This document shows positions 8,467-17,607 of a stretch of DNA of 64,000 nt, in pieces (the stretch's first letter is position 1; every line of letters starts with the position of its first letter). The notes under the pieces are model-generated. The model was not told the DNA's origin. It saw only the letters and a program-made list of their open reading frames with translations, and searched no databases. Location of the stretch: contig JAYRKT010000003.1 in the NCBI GenBank assembly GCA_041905595.1, positions 128,946 through 192,945 on the forward strand, in the 5' to 3' direction. A program made the translations under genes and the position numbers. The stretch comes from Aliitabrizicola sp041905595 (GTDB taxonomy: Bacteria > Pseudomonadota > Alphaproteobacteria > Rhodobacterales > Rhodobacteraceae).

Positions 8467-9626
8467 AATCTTTGTCGCGCAACCTCTTCGGCCTTCTGGC
8501 GGGCCAGCTGATCGGCATTGAGCACATCTTCGAGGCTGAGCACGGCATCATTGCGGCATAAAGCGCCCGAAACACGGGCCATTGTTTCCTCCACAACGGC
8601 TGCCATTTCAAGAAAACCCAACCGACGGGCGATGAAATGATCGAGAGCCACCTCTTTGGCGGCGTTGAAAACCGCGCCCGACAGCCCGCGCGACGCCATC
8701 ACCTGTCGCGCCAGCCTGAGGGCCGGAAAGCGGGTCTCGTCCGGGGCCTGGAAGCTGAGATTGGCGAGCCGGGCCAGATCCAGACGTTCGACCGGCACAT
8801 GGGCGCGGCCGGGCCAGTTAAGGGCAAACCCGATGGCATGGCGCATGTCGGCCGGGCCGAGATGGGCGATGATGCCGCCGTCGGAAAAGCCGACCATCGC
8901 GTGGATGATCGACTGGGGATGGACGATGACCTCGATCCTGTCGGGATCGAAGCCGAAAAACTCCCTTGTTTCAATCAGTTCCAGCGCCTTGTTGAACATA
9001 GACGCAGAGTCGATCGAAATCCGCTGGCCCATCGCCCAGTTCGGATGGGCAACTGCTTGTTCTGGAGTCGCTTCCGCCAGCCGTTCCAGCGGCCAGTCGC
9101 GGAATGGCCCACCCGAAGCCGTGATGATCACCCGTTCGACCGCCGAGCGATCCTCGCCCGTCAGGGTCTGGAACACCGCGGAATGCTCGCTGTCCACGGG
9201 CAGAATGGTGGCGCCATGACGCCGGGCCTCGGACATGAGGAGTTCACCGGCCGTGACGAGGCTTTCCTTGTTGGCAAGCGCCAGCGTGCCCCCGTGACGC
9301 AGGGCGCGCAGTCCAGGCAGCAGGCCTGCAGCCCCGACGATGGCCGACATGACCCAGTCCGCCGGCCGGTCTGCAGCCTCGACAACGGCCTCGGGGCCCG
9401 CGGCTGCCTCGATCCCGGTGCCGGCCAGAGCATCCTTCAGGGCCTGGTAACTCTCGGTATAGCAGGTTACCGCCACCTGTGCGCCGAACCGCCGCGCCTC
9501 GGCTGCCAGAAGGTCCACTTGCCGCCCGCCGCTCAGCGCGACGATCTCGACCTCACCGGGGGTCAGCAGATCCAGCGTGTTTTGCCCGATCGAGCCGGTC
9601 GCGCCGAAAACCGATATGCGTCGCAT
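8460..9626 (-). CDS. dxr: 1-deoxy-D-xylulose 5-phosphate reductoisomerase Dxr
   Basis: 388-residue NADPH- and metal-dependent enzyme making MEP in the non-mevalonate isoprenoid pathway. The nucleotide-binding N-term ISVFGATGSIGQNTLDLL, LANKESLVTAGELL, PVDSEHSAVFQ with metal ligands, and SASMFNKALELIETREFF are all present. ATG at 9626 overlaps the cdsA stop by one base (TGATG). It follows uppS and cdsA, which use isoprenoid and phospholipid precursors. Confidence 0.95.
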   Translation of the reverse strand: MRRISVFGATGSIGQNTLDLLTPGEVEIVALSGGRQVDLLAAEARRFGAQVAVTCYTESYQALKDALAGTGIEAAAGPEAVVEAADRPADWVMSAIVGAAGLLPGLRALRHGGTLALANKESLVTAGELLMSEARRHGATILPVDSEHSAVFQTLTGEDRSAVERVIITASGGPFRDWPLERLAEATPEQAVAHPNWAMGQRISIDSASMFNKALELIETREFFGFDPDRIEVIVHPQSIIHAMVGFSDGGIIAHLGPADMRHAIGFALNWPGRAHVPVERLDLARLANLSFQAPDETRFPALRLARQVMASRGLSGAVFNAAKEVALDHFIARRLGFLEMAAVVEETMARVSGALCRNDAVLSLEDVLNADQLARQKAEEVARQRLR

Positions 9627-10417
9627 CAGAGCCGGACCTCGGGCACCACGACGATCAGCGCCACCAGCAGCATCAGCAGCGCCGCGCCGAGAAGGCCGTC
9701 AAAGCGGTCAAGCAGCCCACCATGACCGGGAATGAGGTGCGAGCTGTCCTTGACCCCGGCATGACGCTTGATCGCGCTTTCGGTAATGTCACCCATCTGC
9801 GAGGCAAAGGCGATCCCGGCCGAGATCCAGGGCAGGTCGGGGCCGGCCGTGGTGAAGCTGCGGAAAATCAGCCCCACCAGAGCGGCCGCGACCCAGCCCG
9901 CAACCGTGCCTGACCAGGTCTTTTTCGGGCTGACACGCGGCCAGAACTTCGGTCCGCCGAGGATACGACCGGCGAAATAGCCCGAGACGTCGGTGGCGAT
10001 GACGACAAGAACCAGCCAAACCAGCCAGACAACGCCATATTCGGCGCGGAAAATAGGCAGGCCCCAGGCCGCGATCAGGATGGCAAGCCCGTAGCCTGCA
10101 AAGATCGCCTTGTCCTTCGGCACCACCAGCAGCCCCGCGAGGACGGGCACTAGAAGGAAAAGGATGCCGGTCCAGCCAGCAATCTGCGAGGCAATCAGTA
10201 CGGCCGCGCCGCCTAGAACCCCCAGACCGCGCGCTGCGGCTGTCTGTCCGGGCGCCAGCATCGCCGCCAGCTCCCAGACCATCAGGCCCGCACCGATCGA
10301 GGCAAGGCCGATGAACCACCAGCCGCCCAGCCAGATGCAGAATGCGCCAACCGCCAGCATGCCCACCGCCGAAGCGATGCGCGGCGCAAGGTCGGACCAT
10401 TTACCGGAACCGCTCAC
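9626..10417 (-). CDS. cdsA: Phosphatidate cytidylyltransferase CdsA
   Basis: Integral membrane enzyme converting phosphatidic acid and CTP to CDP-diacylglycerol. About 263 residues with seven or eight predicted helices. The CDS signature is split between GPKFWPRVSPKKTWSG and SQMGDITESAIKRHAGVKDSSHLIPGHGGLLDR, with its conserved Asp residues. Start chosen as GTG 10417 (VSGSGKWSDLAPRI), 10 bp after the uppS stop; the upstream extension of the open frame is antisense-like and overlaps uppS. Confidence 0.93.
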   Translation of the reverse strand: MSGSGKWSDLAPRIASAVGMLAVGAFCIWLGGWWFIGLASIGAGLMVWELAAMLAPGQTAAARGLGVLGGAAVLIASQIAGWTGILFLLVPVLAGLLVVPKDKAIFAGYGLAILIAAWGLPIFRAEYGVVWLVWLVLVVIATDVSGYFAGRILGGPKFWPRVSPKKTWSGTVAGWVAAALVGLIFRSFTTAGPDLPWISAGIAFASQMGDITESAIKRHAGVKDSSHLIPGHGGLLDRFDGLLGAALLMLLVALIVVVPEVRL

Positions 10418-10427
10418 CGCGCCCGCC

Positions 10428-11168
10428 TCACGCCGGGGCCGCCCCGTAGCGGCGCTCGCGTCCGCCGAAGCGCTCGACGATCGCCGCCAGTTCCTCGGGG
10501 GTGAAATCCGGCCAGAGGGTCGGGGTGAATTCATACTCGGCATAGGCCGATTGCCAGAGCAGGTAGTTCGAGATCCGCGTCTCGCCGCTGGTACGGATCA
10601 CCAGGTCGGGGTCGGGCAGGTCATGGGTATCGAGGCGCTCGGCCACCGTTTCCTCGGTCACGCAGTCGGGGTCGAGCCGGCCGGCGGCGACATCGGCCGC
10701 AACCTGGCGCGCCGCGCGCAGAAGTTCGTTGCGGCCGCCGTAATTGATCGCCACCGTCAGGTTCAGCCGTGACAGGCCCTTGGTCCGCTCCTCTATCCCC
10801 GCCATCAGCTTCTGCAACTTGGGGTCCAGACGGGAACGGTCGCCGATGAATCGCAGACGCACGCCCTCTGCCGCCAGCCGGTCAGCTTCGCGCTCGATAT
10901 AACGGGCGAAGATCGACATCAGGCCCAGCACCTCTTCGGTCGAGCGCTTCCAGTTCTCGGTCGAGAAGGCATAAATCGTCAGCCAGCCGATGCCGAGATC
11001 CGGGGCGGAGCGGACGATCTCTTTTACCCGCTCGGCACCCCGGCGGTGACCGACCAGCCGCGGCCAGCCGCGCGATGTCGCCCATCGGCCGTTGCCATCC
11101 ATGATGATGGCAACGTGCAACGGCGGCCGTCCCGGCTGGCGCACGTCATGCTGTTCGGCTATGGCCAC
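10428..11168 (-). CDS. uppS: Undecaprenyl diphosphate synthase UppS (cis-prenyltransferase)
   Basis: 246 residues. It condenses IPP onto FPP to make the C55 carrier for peptidoglycan and O-antigen. The signature IIMDGNGRWA with catalytic Asp is near residue 20-30, followed by GHRRGAERV; TIYAFSTENWKRS and the C-terminal DLVIRTSGETRISNYLLWQSAYAE complete the family pattern. Start taken as GTG 11168 (VAIAEQHD...), which gives the family length; the longer upstream frame has no similarity. The frr stop-to-uppS start gap is 35 bp. Confidence 0.94.
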   Translation of the reverse strand: MAIAEQHDVRQPGRPPLHVAIIMDGNGRWATSRGWPRLVGHRRGAERVKEIVRSAPDLGIGWLTIYAFSTENWKRSTEEVLGLMSIFARYIEREADRLAAEGVRLRFIGDRSRLDPKLQKLMAGIEERTKGLSRLNLTVAINYGGRNELLRAARQVAADVAAGRLDPDCVTEETVAERLDTHDLPDPDLVIRTSGETRISNYLLWQSAYAEYEFTPTLWPDFTPEELAAIVERFGGRERRYGAAPA

Positions 11169-11203
11169 GTCCCTGCCCCTTTCCGGGTTGGCGATCCTGC
11201 GGG

Positions 11204-11770
11204 TCAGACCTGCATGATCTCCGCCTGCTTCGCCTCCAGCGCCTTGTCGACCGCAGCGATGGTCTTGTCGGTCATCTCCTGCACTTCGTCCGACCACATC
11301 TTCTGGTCATCCTCGGACATGCCGGCGGACTTGGCCTTCTTGATCTGGTCCATGCCGTCGCGGCGGACGTTGCGGATCGCCACGCGGGCCTGCTCGGCAT
11401 AATGCGAGGCAACCTTGGTCAGTTCGCGCCGCCGTTCCTCGTTCAGTTCCGGAATCGGCAGGCGGATCAGCGGGCCGTCGACCACCGGGTTGATGCCGAT
11501 GCCAGAGTCGCGGATGGCGCGTTCGACCTTCGACACCATCGCCTTGTCCCAGACGTTGATGACGACCATGCGCGGCTCGGGCACGTTGACGGTGCCAAGC
11601 TGGTTGATCGGGGTCATCTGGCCATAGGCCTCGACATGGATGGGCTCGACGATCGCGGCCGAGGCACGGCCGGTACGAAGCGAGGCAAATTCGGTGCGCA
11701 GCGCGGCTACGGCGCCGTCCATGCGGCGCTGGATGGCGTCAAGATCGATCTCGATATCGTCCTGGCTCAT
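11204..11770 (-). CDS. frr: Ribosome recycling factor
   Basis: 188-residue RRF that, with EF-G, splits the post-termination ribosome. Family blocks: LRTGRASAAIVEPIHVEAYG, PINQLGTVNVPEPRMVVI, and the three-helix bundle containing RRRELTKVASHYAEQARVAIRNVRRD. ATG 11770 (MSQDDIEIDLD) gives the standard length; the frame open to 11968 is antisense-like extension. It lies 73 bp downstream of pyrH, the usual pyrH-frr order. Confidence 0.95.
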   Translation of the reverse strand: MSQDDIEIDLDAIQRRMDGAVAALRTEFASLRTGRASAAIVEPIHVEAYGQMTPINQLGTVNVPEPRMVVINVWDKAMVSKVERAIRDSGIGINPVVDGPLIRLPIPELNEERRRELTKVASHYAEQARVAIRNVRRDGMDQIKKAKSAGMSEDDQKMWSDEVQEMTDKTIAAVDKALEAKQAEIMQV

Positions 11771-11843
11771 GGGTCTTCCCTTCGTCTTATTCGGCAGCGC
11801 CGGTTCCCGCTCTATAGCGCAGGCGCTAACACCGCGTATAGCG

Positions 11844-12578
11844 TCAGCCGTGCACCCGCGTATAGGTGCCCTGTCCTGCAAGGATTCCACGGAAGCCGCC
11901 GGGTTCGTCCAGCGAGAACACGATGATCGGAAGGTTGTTGTCGCGGGCAAGCGCGATGGCCGAGGCATCCATCACGCCAAGATGCTTCTGTAGGACCTCG
12001 TCATAGGTCACCGTCGAATAGCGTTTGGCATCGGTGTGCTTCTTGGGGTCCTTGTCATAGACGCCGTCGACCTTGGTTCCCTTGAAGATCGCTTCGCAAG
12101 CCATTTCATTCGCTCGCAAAGTCGCTGCCGTATCGGTCGTGAAATAAGGGTTGCCCGTGCCGGCTGCAAAGATGCAGACCCGTTTCTTTTCCAGGTGGCG
12201 CACGGCGCGACGACGGATGTAGGGCTCGCAAACCTGATCCATCGGGATGGCGCTGATGACGCGGGTGAAGACGCCAAGCGCCTCGAGCGCGGCTTGCATG
12301 GCGAGCGCGTTCATCACCGTCGCCAGCATACCCATGTAGTCTGCCGTCGTCCGTTCCATCCCCTGCGCCGAGCCCTGGAGCCCGCGGAAGATGTTGCCGC
12401 CGCCGATCACCATGCAGATCTCGACGCCAAGATCGTGGACCGATTTCACTTCCTGCGCGATGCGGCTGACCGTCGGCGGATGCAGGCCGTAGCCCTGATC
12501 GCCCATGAGGGCCTCGCCGGAGATCTTCAGAAGGACACGCTTGTACAGAACCTTGCCCTTCTCTGCCGCGCCATCCAT
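11844..12578 (-). CDS. pyrH: Uridylate kinase PyrH
   Basis: 244-residue amino-acid-kinase-fold UMP kinase. Motifs: KRVLLKISGEALMG at the N-terminus, VIGGGNIFRG, the UMP/ATP segment FAAGTGNPYFTTDTAATLRANE, and TKVDGVYDKDPKKHTDAKRY. ATG at 12578 (MDGAAEKGKV). It heads the long minus-strand envelope block and is divergent from miaA, with 104 bp between the starts that must hold both promoters. Confidence 0.95.
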   Translation of the reverse strand: MDGAAEKGKVLYKRVLLKISGEALMGDQGYGLHPPTVSRIAQEVKSVHDLGVEICMVIGGGNIFRGLQGSAQGMERTTADYMGMLATVMNALAMQAALEALGVFTRVISAIPMDQVCEPYIRRRAVRHLEKKRVCIFAAGTGNPYFTTDTAATLRANEMACEAIFKGTKVDGVYDKDPKKHTDAKRYSTVTYDEVLQKHLGVMDASAIALARDNNLPIIVFSLDEPGGFRGILAGQGTYTRVHG

Positions 12579-12682
12579 GCCCGCCCCCAGCTGTTCTTGA
12601 TTTGGTTTTGATCTTTGACTGGCGCGCAAAATGTCGGAAAACGCCGCGAGGTTCAACCGGGGAAGCGGAGAAGACAGGAGCG

Positions 12683-13588
12683 ATGGCCGAGACAGAGCCC
12701 GCCTTCGAGATCTCCGCGATGCTCGACGCGCTGCCGGACGACCGCCCGGTGCTGATCGCCGGCCCGACCGCAAGCGGCAAATCGGCACTGGCTGCCCAGA
12801 TCGTCGAACGGCGCGGCGGCGTGGTCGTGAATGCCGATGCGTTGCAGGTCTACGGCTGCTGGCGCATCCTCACTGCCCGCCCCTCCGAGGCCGAGGAAAC
12901 AGCCCTGCCCCACCGGCTTTACGGCCATGTCGGACGCGACCAGGGCTATTCCGTGGGTCATTGGCTGCGCGAGGTGGCCGCGGTCATCGACGAAGGGCGC
13001 CGACCCGTGATCGTGGGCGGAACCGGGCTTTACTTTACAGCGCTTACCGAAGGACTGGCCGAAATCCCGCCCATCCCGCCGGACATCCGCGCTGAAGCCG
13101 ATGCTCGGATGGCGAGGATCGGCGTTGCGACGATGGCGGGGGAACTCGACCCGGATACCGCCGCGCGGATCGACCTGCGCAATCCGGCCCGCGTCCAGCG
13201 CGCCTGGGAAGTCCTGCGCAGCACCGGGCGGGGACTGGTGGACTGGCAGGCCGAGACGGGTCGACCGCTTCTGCCGCTGTCCGAGGCGACAGCGCTGGTG
13301 CTGAGGCCGGAGACAGACTGGCTGAACGCACGGATCGACCGGCGATTCGACCTGATGATCGAGGCCGGCGCTCTGGAAGAGGTTCGGGCAGAAGAACCCG
13401 GTTTCGATCCGATGCGCCCCTCGGCCCGTGCCATCGGTGCGCCGGAACTGGTCGCCCATCTGCGCGGCGAGATGGCGCTGGATGAGGCGATTGCCGCCGG
13501 CAAACTCGCCAGCCGGCAGTACGCCAAACGCCAGCGCACCTGGTTTCGCAACCGCATGGGGACCTGGCAGGAACTGACTTTGCCCTGA
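12683..13588 (+). CDS. miaA: tRNA dimethylallyltransferase MiaA
   Basis: 301 residues. It transfers the dimethylallyl group from DMAPP to A37 of tRNAs reading UNN codons. Walker-type P-loop LIAGPTASGKSALA begins near residue 22; VVNADALQVYG, VGGTGLYFTALTEG and the C-terminal QYAKRQRTWFRNR follow. ATG 12683 chosen: the open frame continues upstream to 12602, but that would overlap the pyrH promoter region. AGGAG lies just before the ATG and GGAG about 13 bases upstream. Confidence 0.93.
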   Translation: MAETEPAFEISAMLDALPDDRPVLIAGPTASGKSALAAQIVERRGGVVVNADALQVYGCWRILTARPSEAEETALPHRLYGHVGRDQGYSVGHWLREVAAVIDEGRRPVIVGGTGLYFTALTEGLAEIPPIPPDIRAEADARMARIGVATMAGELDPDTAARIDLRNPARVQRAWEVLRSTGRGLVDWQAETGRPLLPLSEATALVLRPETDWLNARIDRRFDLMIEAGALEEVRAEEPGFDPMRPSARAIGAPELVAHLRGEMALDEAIAAGKLASRQYAKRQRTWFRNRMGTWQELTLP

Positions 13589-13706
13589 AAACGGGCTGGC
13601 CAGCTTGCAGCGATGCCACAACCGGCCATTGTTCTCGCTTTAGGCTATGGTGTGGGGCGGCGCTGCCGCTACAGTGCACCCGATCGCAACCGGATAAGCG
13701 CATCGG

Positions 13707-14504
13707 ATGAAAGACCTCACCCCCCTCTCGCAAGTGCGGCTTGCGGCCATTCCCCGGCTTGCGGCCGGCGGGCGCTGGCGTGTCGAGGCGATGCGGTCGA
13801 TCTCGGAGCCGCTGCTTCTGTGGTTTACCAAAGGTCAGGGGCGGATCACGGTCGCGGGCGTGACGCGCGGCTACACGCCCCACAACGCGATCTTCATTCC
13901 CCCCGGCGTAATGCACGGGTTCGAGGTAGGGCCGCAGGTCTTTGGCACGGCGGTGTTTTTTGGTCGCGACAGCAATGTACCCCTGCCCGATCAGCCCCTG
14001 CACCTGCGCATCCGCGAGAACCAGCCTCAGGTCGAGATCAACCTGATTCTCGATTCGATCCAGCGCGAGCTGGAAGCCACCACGCCGGCCCATGACCGGG
14101 CCGCACGCCATTACCTCGGGTTGCTCGGGGTCTGGATCGAACGGCAAGCGGCGCGCCAGGCGGCCGAGGCGCAGCGCCCGGATGCAGCGCGCAAGCTCGT
14201 CACGAAATACACCTCGCTGCTCGAGCGGGACTTCCGCAGCGGCCATGGTGTTGCACATTATGCCGAGCAGTTGGGCGTGACGCCCACGCATCTGACACGT
14301 TGCTGCAAGCAGGCCTCCGGGCGACCAGCTTCGGCGCTGCTGCATGACCGTGTTCTCTTCGAAGCGCGCAAGCTGCTGTCCGAGACGACAATTCCCGTCG
14401 GCAAGATCGCCGAAAGCCTGGGTTTCACCTCACCCGCCTACTTCACCCGGGCTTTCCAGCACCATACCGGCAAGACACCGTCGGCCTTCCGCCGCACGCC
14501 CTGA
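13707..14504 (+). CDS. AraC-family transcriptional regulator with cupin sensor domain
   Basis: 265 residues. Residues about 20-100 form a cupin-like fold (LLLWFTKGQGRITVAGV, then NAIFIPPGVMHGFEV), the usual ligand pocket. Residues about 165-262 hold two helix-turn-helix units (HYAEQLGVTPTHLTRCCKQ; IPVGKIAESLGFTSPAYFTRAFQ) and the AraC tail HTGKTPSAFRR. It sits 246 bp before, and in the same direction as, the ABC importer beginning at 14751, so the importer is a plausible target. Its ligand cannot be read from sequence. Confidence 0.88.
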   Translation: MKDLTPLSQVRLAAIPRLAAGGRWRVEAMRSISEPLLLWFTKGQGRITVAGVTRGYTPHNAIFIPPGVMHGFEVGPQVFGTAVFFGRDSNVPLPDQPLHLRIRENQPQVEINLILDSIQRELEATTPAHDRAARHYLGLLGVWIERQAARQAAEAQRPDAARKLVTKYTSLLERDFRSGHGVAHYAEQLGVTPTHLTRCCKQASGRPASALLHDRVLFEARKLLSETTIPVGKIAESLGFTSPAYFTRAFQHHTGKTPSAFRRTP

Positions 14505-14750
14505 CTGCCCAAATCTGCCGACGCCGCCAGACGGTTACTGCCGCCTCACGTCGCGGACGACCCGGCCATTTCACAACATCGAGACTATCCGACGCCCCGA
14601 TGTCGCAAATGACCTTCGATGAGGCGAATCGCGCCGTTGACGCAAGGATGGTTTCTGTGCGGAATAGAGGCAGCCATCGGGTCGGGTCTGGCCCCAAAAC
14701 GCGGCATCCATAAGCCGCCCAAGCAGACCGGAAAGCACAGGGAGATATAG
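14505..14750 (+). promoter_or_regulatory. Intergenic region likely holding the ABC-importer promoter
   Basis: 246 bp without a gene between the AraC regulator and the binding-protein gene. TTGACG at 14637-14642 could be a -35 element, with GGAATA (14661) or GAATAG (14662) as a poor -10 at 18-19 bp spacing. A good ribosome site AGGGAG (14739-14744) precedes ATG 14751. I could not identify a convincing AraC binding repeat by eye. Confidence 0.3.
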
Positions 14751-16400
14751 ATGACTGACACGAAATCGAAGGCCGCGCAGATGCATCCAGCTGCCCGGAT
14801 GTATGCGGACGAAGTTGCGGCTGGGAAGCTGTCGCGTCGCGAGTTCCTGACCCGGACTACGGCGCTTGGTGTTTCGGCCGTCGCCGCCTACGGGCTGATC
14901 GGCCTCGAGGCGCCAGCTCGCGCACAGGACACTCCGACCGCCGGCGGTACGCTGCGCATGGACATGGAAACCAAGGGCCTCAAGGACCCTCGCCTGGCCG
15001 ACTGGTCGCAAATCGCGAACTTCACCCGCGGCTGGCTGGAATATCTCGTCGAGTACGAACCTGACGGAAGCTTCCGTCCGATGCTGTTGGAAAGCTGGAC
15101 GACCAACGACAATGCAACCGAATACACATTGAACGTCCGTAAGGGCGTGAAGTGGTCAAACGGCGATGATTTCACCGCCGACGACGTGTTGTTCAACATC
15201 GAGCGCTGGTGCGATGGCAACGTCGAAGGCAACTCGATGGCCGGCCGCATGTCGGCGCTGGTTGACACGACGACCAAGAAGATGCGCCCCGAAGCCGCGA
15301 CGAAAGTCGATGATCACACCATCACGCTGAAGCTGCTTGGCCCGGACATCACCATCATTGCCGGCATGGCCGATTACCCCGCTGCCGTGGTCCACAAGTC
15401 CTATGATGGCGGCGACCCGTCGAAGAACCCGGTCGGGACCGGCCCCTACCTGCCCGAGGTCAACGAGGTTGGCGTCAAGCAGTTCCTCGTCAAGTCCGAC
15501 AAGCCCTGGTGGGGCACCGAAGTCTATGGCGGCCCCTACCTCGACCGGATCGAGTACTACGACTTGGGGACCGATCCGGCGGCGATCCTGGCCGCGGCCG
15601 GTTCGGACGAGATCGACGCGACCTACCAGACGGTTGGCGACTATGTCGACCTGTTCGACGGTATCGGCTGGACCCTTTCCGAGGTGGTGACGGCCGCGAC
15701 GATCGCCGTGCGCTTCAACCAGCTTGCCGAGGAATACAAGGACAAGCGGGTGCGGCGCGGCATCCAGATGTGCGTGGACAACGCCGTCGTGCTGGAGCTC
15801 GGCTATGCCGGGCGCGGGATGAAGGCGGAAAACCACCATGTCGCCCCGATCCACCCGGAATACTACGAACTGCCGCCCCAGAAGGTTGATCCGGCTGCAG
15901 GCAAGGCGATGATCGCCGAAGCAGGCATGGCCGATCACGAGTTCGAACTGATCTCGATCGACGATGGTTGGCAAACCGGCACCTGCGACGCGGTCGCGGC
16001 CCAGGTCCGCGACGCCGGCATCAAGATCAAGCGGACGATCCTGCCGGGCTCGACCTTCTGGAACGACTGGACGAAGTACCCGTTCTCGGCCACCGAATGG
16101 AACATGCGTCCGCTCGGCGTGCAGATCCTGGCGCTGGCCTATCGTTCGGGCGAGGCCTGGAACGAGTCGGCCTTCTCCAACAAGGAGTTCGACGAGAACC
16201 TGGCCAAGGCCATGTCGATCGCCGATGCCGACAAGCGTCGCGAAGTGATGAAGACGCTCGAGACGATCATGCAGGAAGAGGGTGTGCTGATTCAGCCGTA
16301 TTGGCGCTCACTCTACCGTCACCACAAGGAGGGCGCGAAGGGTCTCGAGATGCATCCGACCTTCGAGCATCACCACTACAAGTGGTCGATGAGCGCCTGA
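14751..16400 (+). CDS. ABC transporter substrate-binding protein, family 5 (oligopeptide/nickel type), Tat signal
   Basis: 549 residues, the periplasmic receptor of the importer encoded by the next three genes. The N-terminus has an unusually long n-region and a twin-arginine motif LSRREFL at residues 27-33, a hydrophobic stretch and a likely cut after ARA at residue 58; so it is probably exported folded through Tat. The rest follows the SBP_bac_5 pattern: TLNVRKGVKWSNGDDFTADDVLFNIERW, then KNPVGTGPYLPEV and FLVKSDKPWWG. The substrate (peptide, opine, sugar or other) cannot be assigned. A strong hairpin follows the stop. Confidence 0.88.
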   Translation: MTDTKSKAAQMHPAARMYADEVAAGKLSRREFLTRTTALGVSAVAAYGLIGLEAPARAQDTPTAGGTLRMDMETKGLKDPRLADWSQIANFTRGWLEYLVEYEPDGSFRPMLLESWTTNDNATEYTLNVRKGVKWSNGDDFTADDVLFNIERWCDGNVEGNSMAGRMSALVDTTTKKMRPEAATKVDDHTITLKLLGPDITIIAGMADYPAAVVHKSYDGGDPSKNPVGTGPYLPEVNEVGVKQFLVKSDKPWWGTEVYGGPYLDRIEYYDLGTDPAAILAAAGSDEIDATYQTVGDYVDLFDGIGWTLSEVVTAATIAVRFNQLAEEYKDKRVRRGIQMCVDNAVVLELGYAGRGMKAENHHVAPIHPEYYELPPQKVDPAAGKAMIAEAGMADHEFELISIDDGWQTGTCDAVAAQVRDAGIKIKRTILPGSTFWNDWTKYPFSATEWNMRPLGVQILALAYRSGEAWNESAFSNKEFDENLAKAMSIADADKRREVMKTLETIMQEEGVLIQPYWRSLYRHHKEGAKGLEMHPTFEHHHYKWSMSA

Positions 16401-16418
16401 TCCGGCTCTGACCTGCGC

Positions 16419-16446
16419 TGGCGGCGGGGAAAACACCCCGCCGCCA
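16419..16446 (+). terminator. Strong intra-operon hairpin after the binding-protein gene
   Basis: TGGCGGCGGGG (16419-16429) and CCCCGCCGCCA (16436-16446) form a perfect 11-bp stem with loop AAAACA, followed by TTCACTT. It sits 18 bp after the binding-protein stop and 67 bp before the first permease start. Such hairpins commonly stabilise the binding-protein mRNA or cause partial termination so that receptor exceeds permease; that role is inferred. Confidence 0.65.
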
Positions 16447-16513
16447 TTCACTTCCGCCGTCTGACCAAGGTCCGGCTCGGCGAACGCGTGAGTCGTGGCC
16501 CAGGAGCGCCCAG

Positions 16514-17596
16514 ATGATAATTTTCGTGATCCGTCGCATCCTGACGATGGTCCTGACGGCTCTTTGCCTGACCTTCATCGTCTTTTACCTGACCAACCTT
16601 CCCGCCAACCTGGAGAAGCTCGCAAAGTCCGAGGCCTCCGCCCGGATGTCGGACGAAGACGTGACGAAGTGGATCGAACGCAACGGCTACGCCACGCCCG
16701 TCCTGCAACGCTATGGCGAATGGCTGGGGATCGTTCCCGGCTGGACGCGCACGGAAGAGGGCGTGACCACGGGTCGCTGCATTCCCCGTGGCTCCGATCC
16801 TGCGCTCGCCCCGTCGCATTGCGGCATTCTTCAAGGTGACTGGGGCTTCTCGACCGTCTTCAAGCAGCCCGTCTCGGTCATCATCGCCGAACGGCTGGCC
16901 GCGACTGGCTGGCTCATGTTCTGGGTGATGGCGGTGATGGTGCCCACCGCGCTGTTGATCGGGGTACTGTCGGGCATGCGCGAGGGCTCGCGGATCGATC
17001 GGGCGCTGTCGATCTTCTCGATCACATCGACTGCCACGCCCGAATACGTCTCGGGCGTCGTACTCATCGCGCTCCTGGCCTCGGCCACCACCGGCATTTC
17101 GCCATGGCTCGCCGAACACGGCTGGATTGGCGGCAAGACGCTCTTCCCGGGCACCGCAACCTCGGCGATGGAGAAGATCACCTTCTGGAACTTCGCCCTG
17201 CCGGTCGCCACGATCGCGCTTTATGGCACCGGCTATATTGCCCGCATGACCCGCGCCTCCATGACAGAGGTCATGACGGCGCAATACATCCGCACCGCGC
17301 GGCTCAAGGGCGTGGCCTTCCGCGATGTGGTGCTGAAACACGCGCTTCGCAATGCGCTGATCGCGCCCTTCACTGTCATCATGCTCCAGTTCCCCTGGCT
17401 TCTGAACGGCGTGGTCATCACCGAGACCCTGTTCAACTACAAGGGCTTCGGCTGGACGCTGGTGCAGGCGGCCGGCAACAATGACATCGAACTGCTGCTC
17501 GCCTGCTCGGTGGTGGCGGTCTTCGTCGTGCTCGTGACGCAGCTGATCTCGGACATCGGCTATGTCTTCCTCAACCCCCGCATCCGCGTGTCCTGA
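16514..17596 (+). CDS. ABC transporter permease, DppB/OppB type
   Basis: 360 residues. First helix at the N-terminus (FVIRRILTMVLTALCLTFIVFYL), then a large periplasmic loop (about 27-120) containing GDWGFSTVFKQPVSVII, then five further helices. The binding-protein-dependent transport (EAA-type) motif lies at TARLKGVAFRDVVLKHALRNALIAP. The periplasmic loop is longer than in typical DppB and contains two cysteines, from GRCIPRG and SHCGIL, which might form a disulfide. AGGAG at 16501-16505 precedes the ATG. It is followed after 11 bp by its partner permease. Confidence 0.9.
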   Translation: MIIFVIRRILTMVLTALCLTFIVFYLTNLPANLEKLAKSEASARMSDEDVTKWIERNGYATPVLQRYGEWLGIVPGWTRTEEGVTTGRCIPRGSDPALAPSHCGILQGDWGFSTVFKQPVSVIIAERLAATGWLMFWVMAVMVPTALLIGVLSGMREGSRIDRALSIFSITSTATPEYVSGVVLIALLASATTGISPWLAEHGWIGGKTLFPGTATSAMEKITFWNFALPVATIALYGTGYIARMTRASMTEVMTAQYIRTARLKGVAFRDVVLKHALRNALIAPFTVIMLQFPWLLNGVVITETLFNYKGFGWTLVQAAGNNDIELLLACSVVAVFVVLVTQLISDIGYVFLNPRIRVS

Positions 17597-17607
17597 GGAG
17601 GAAACCG

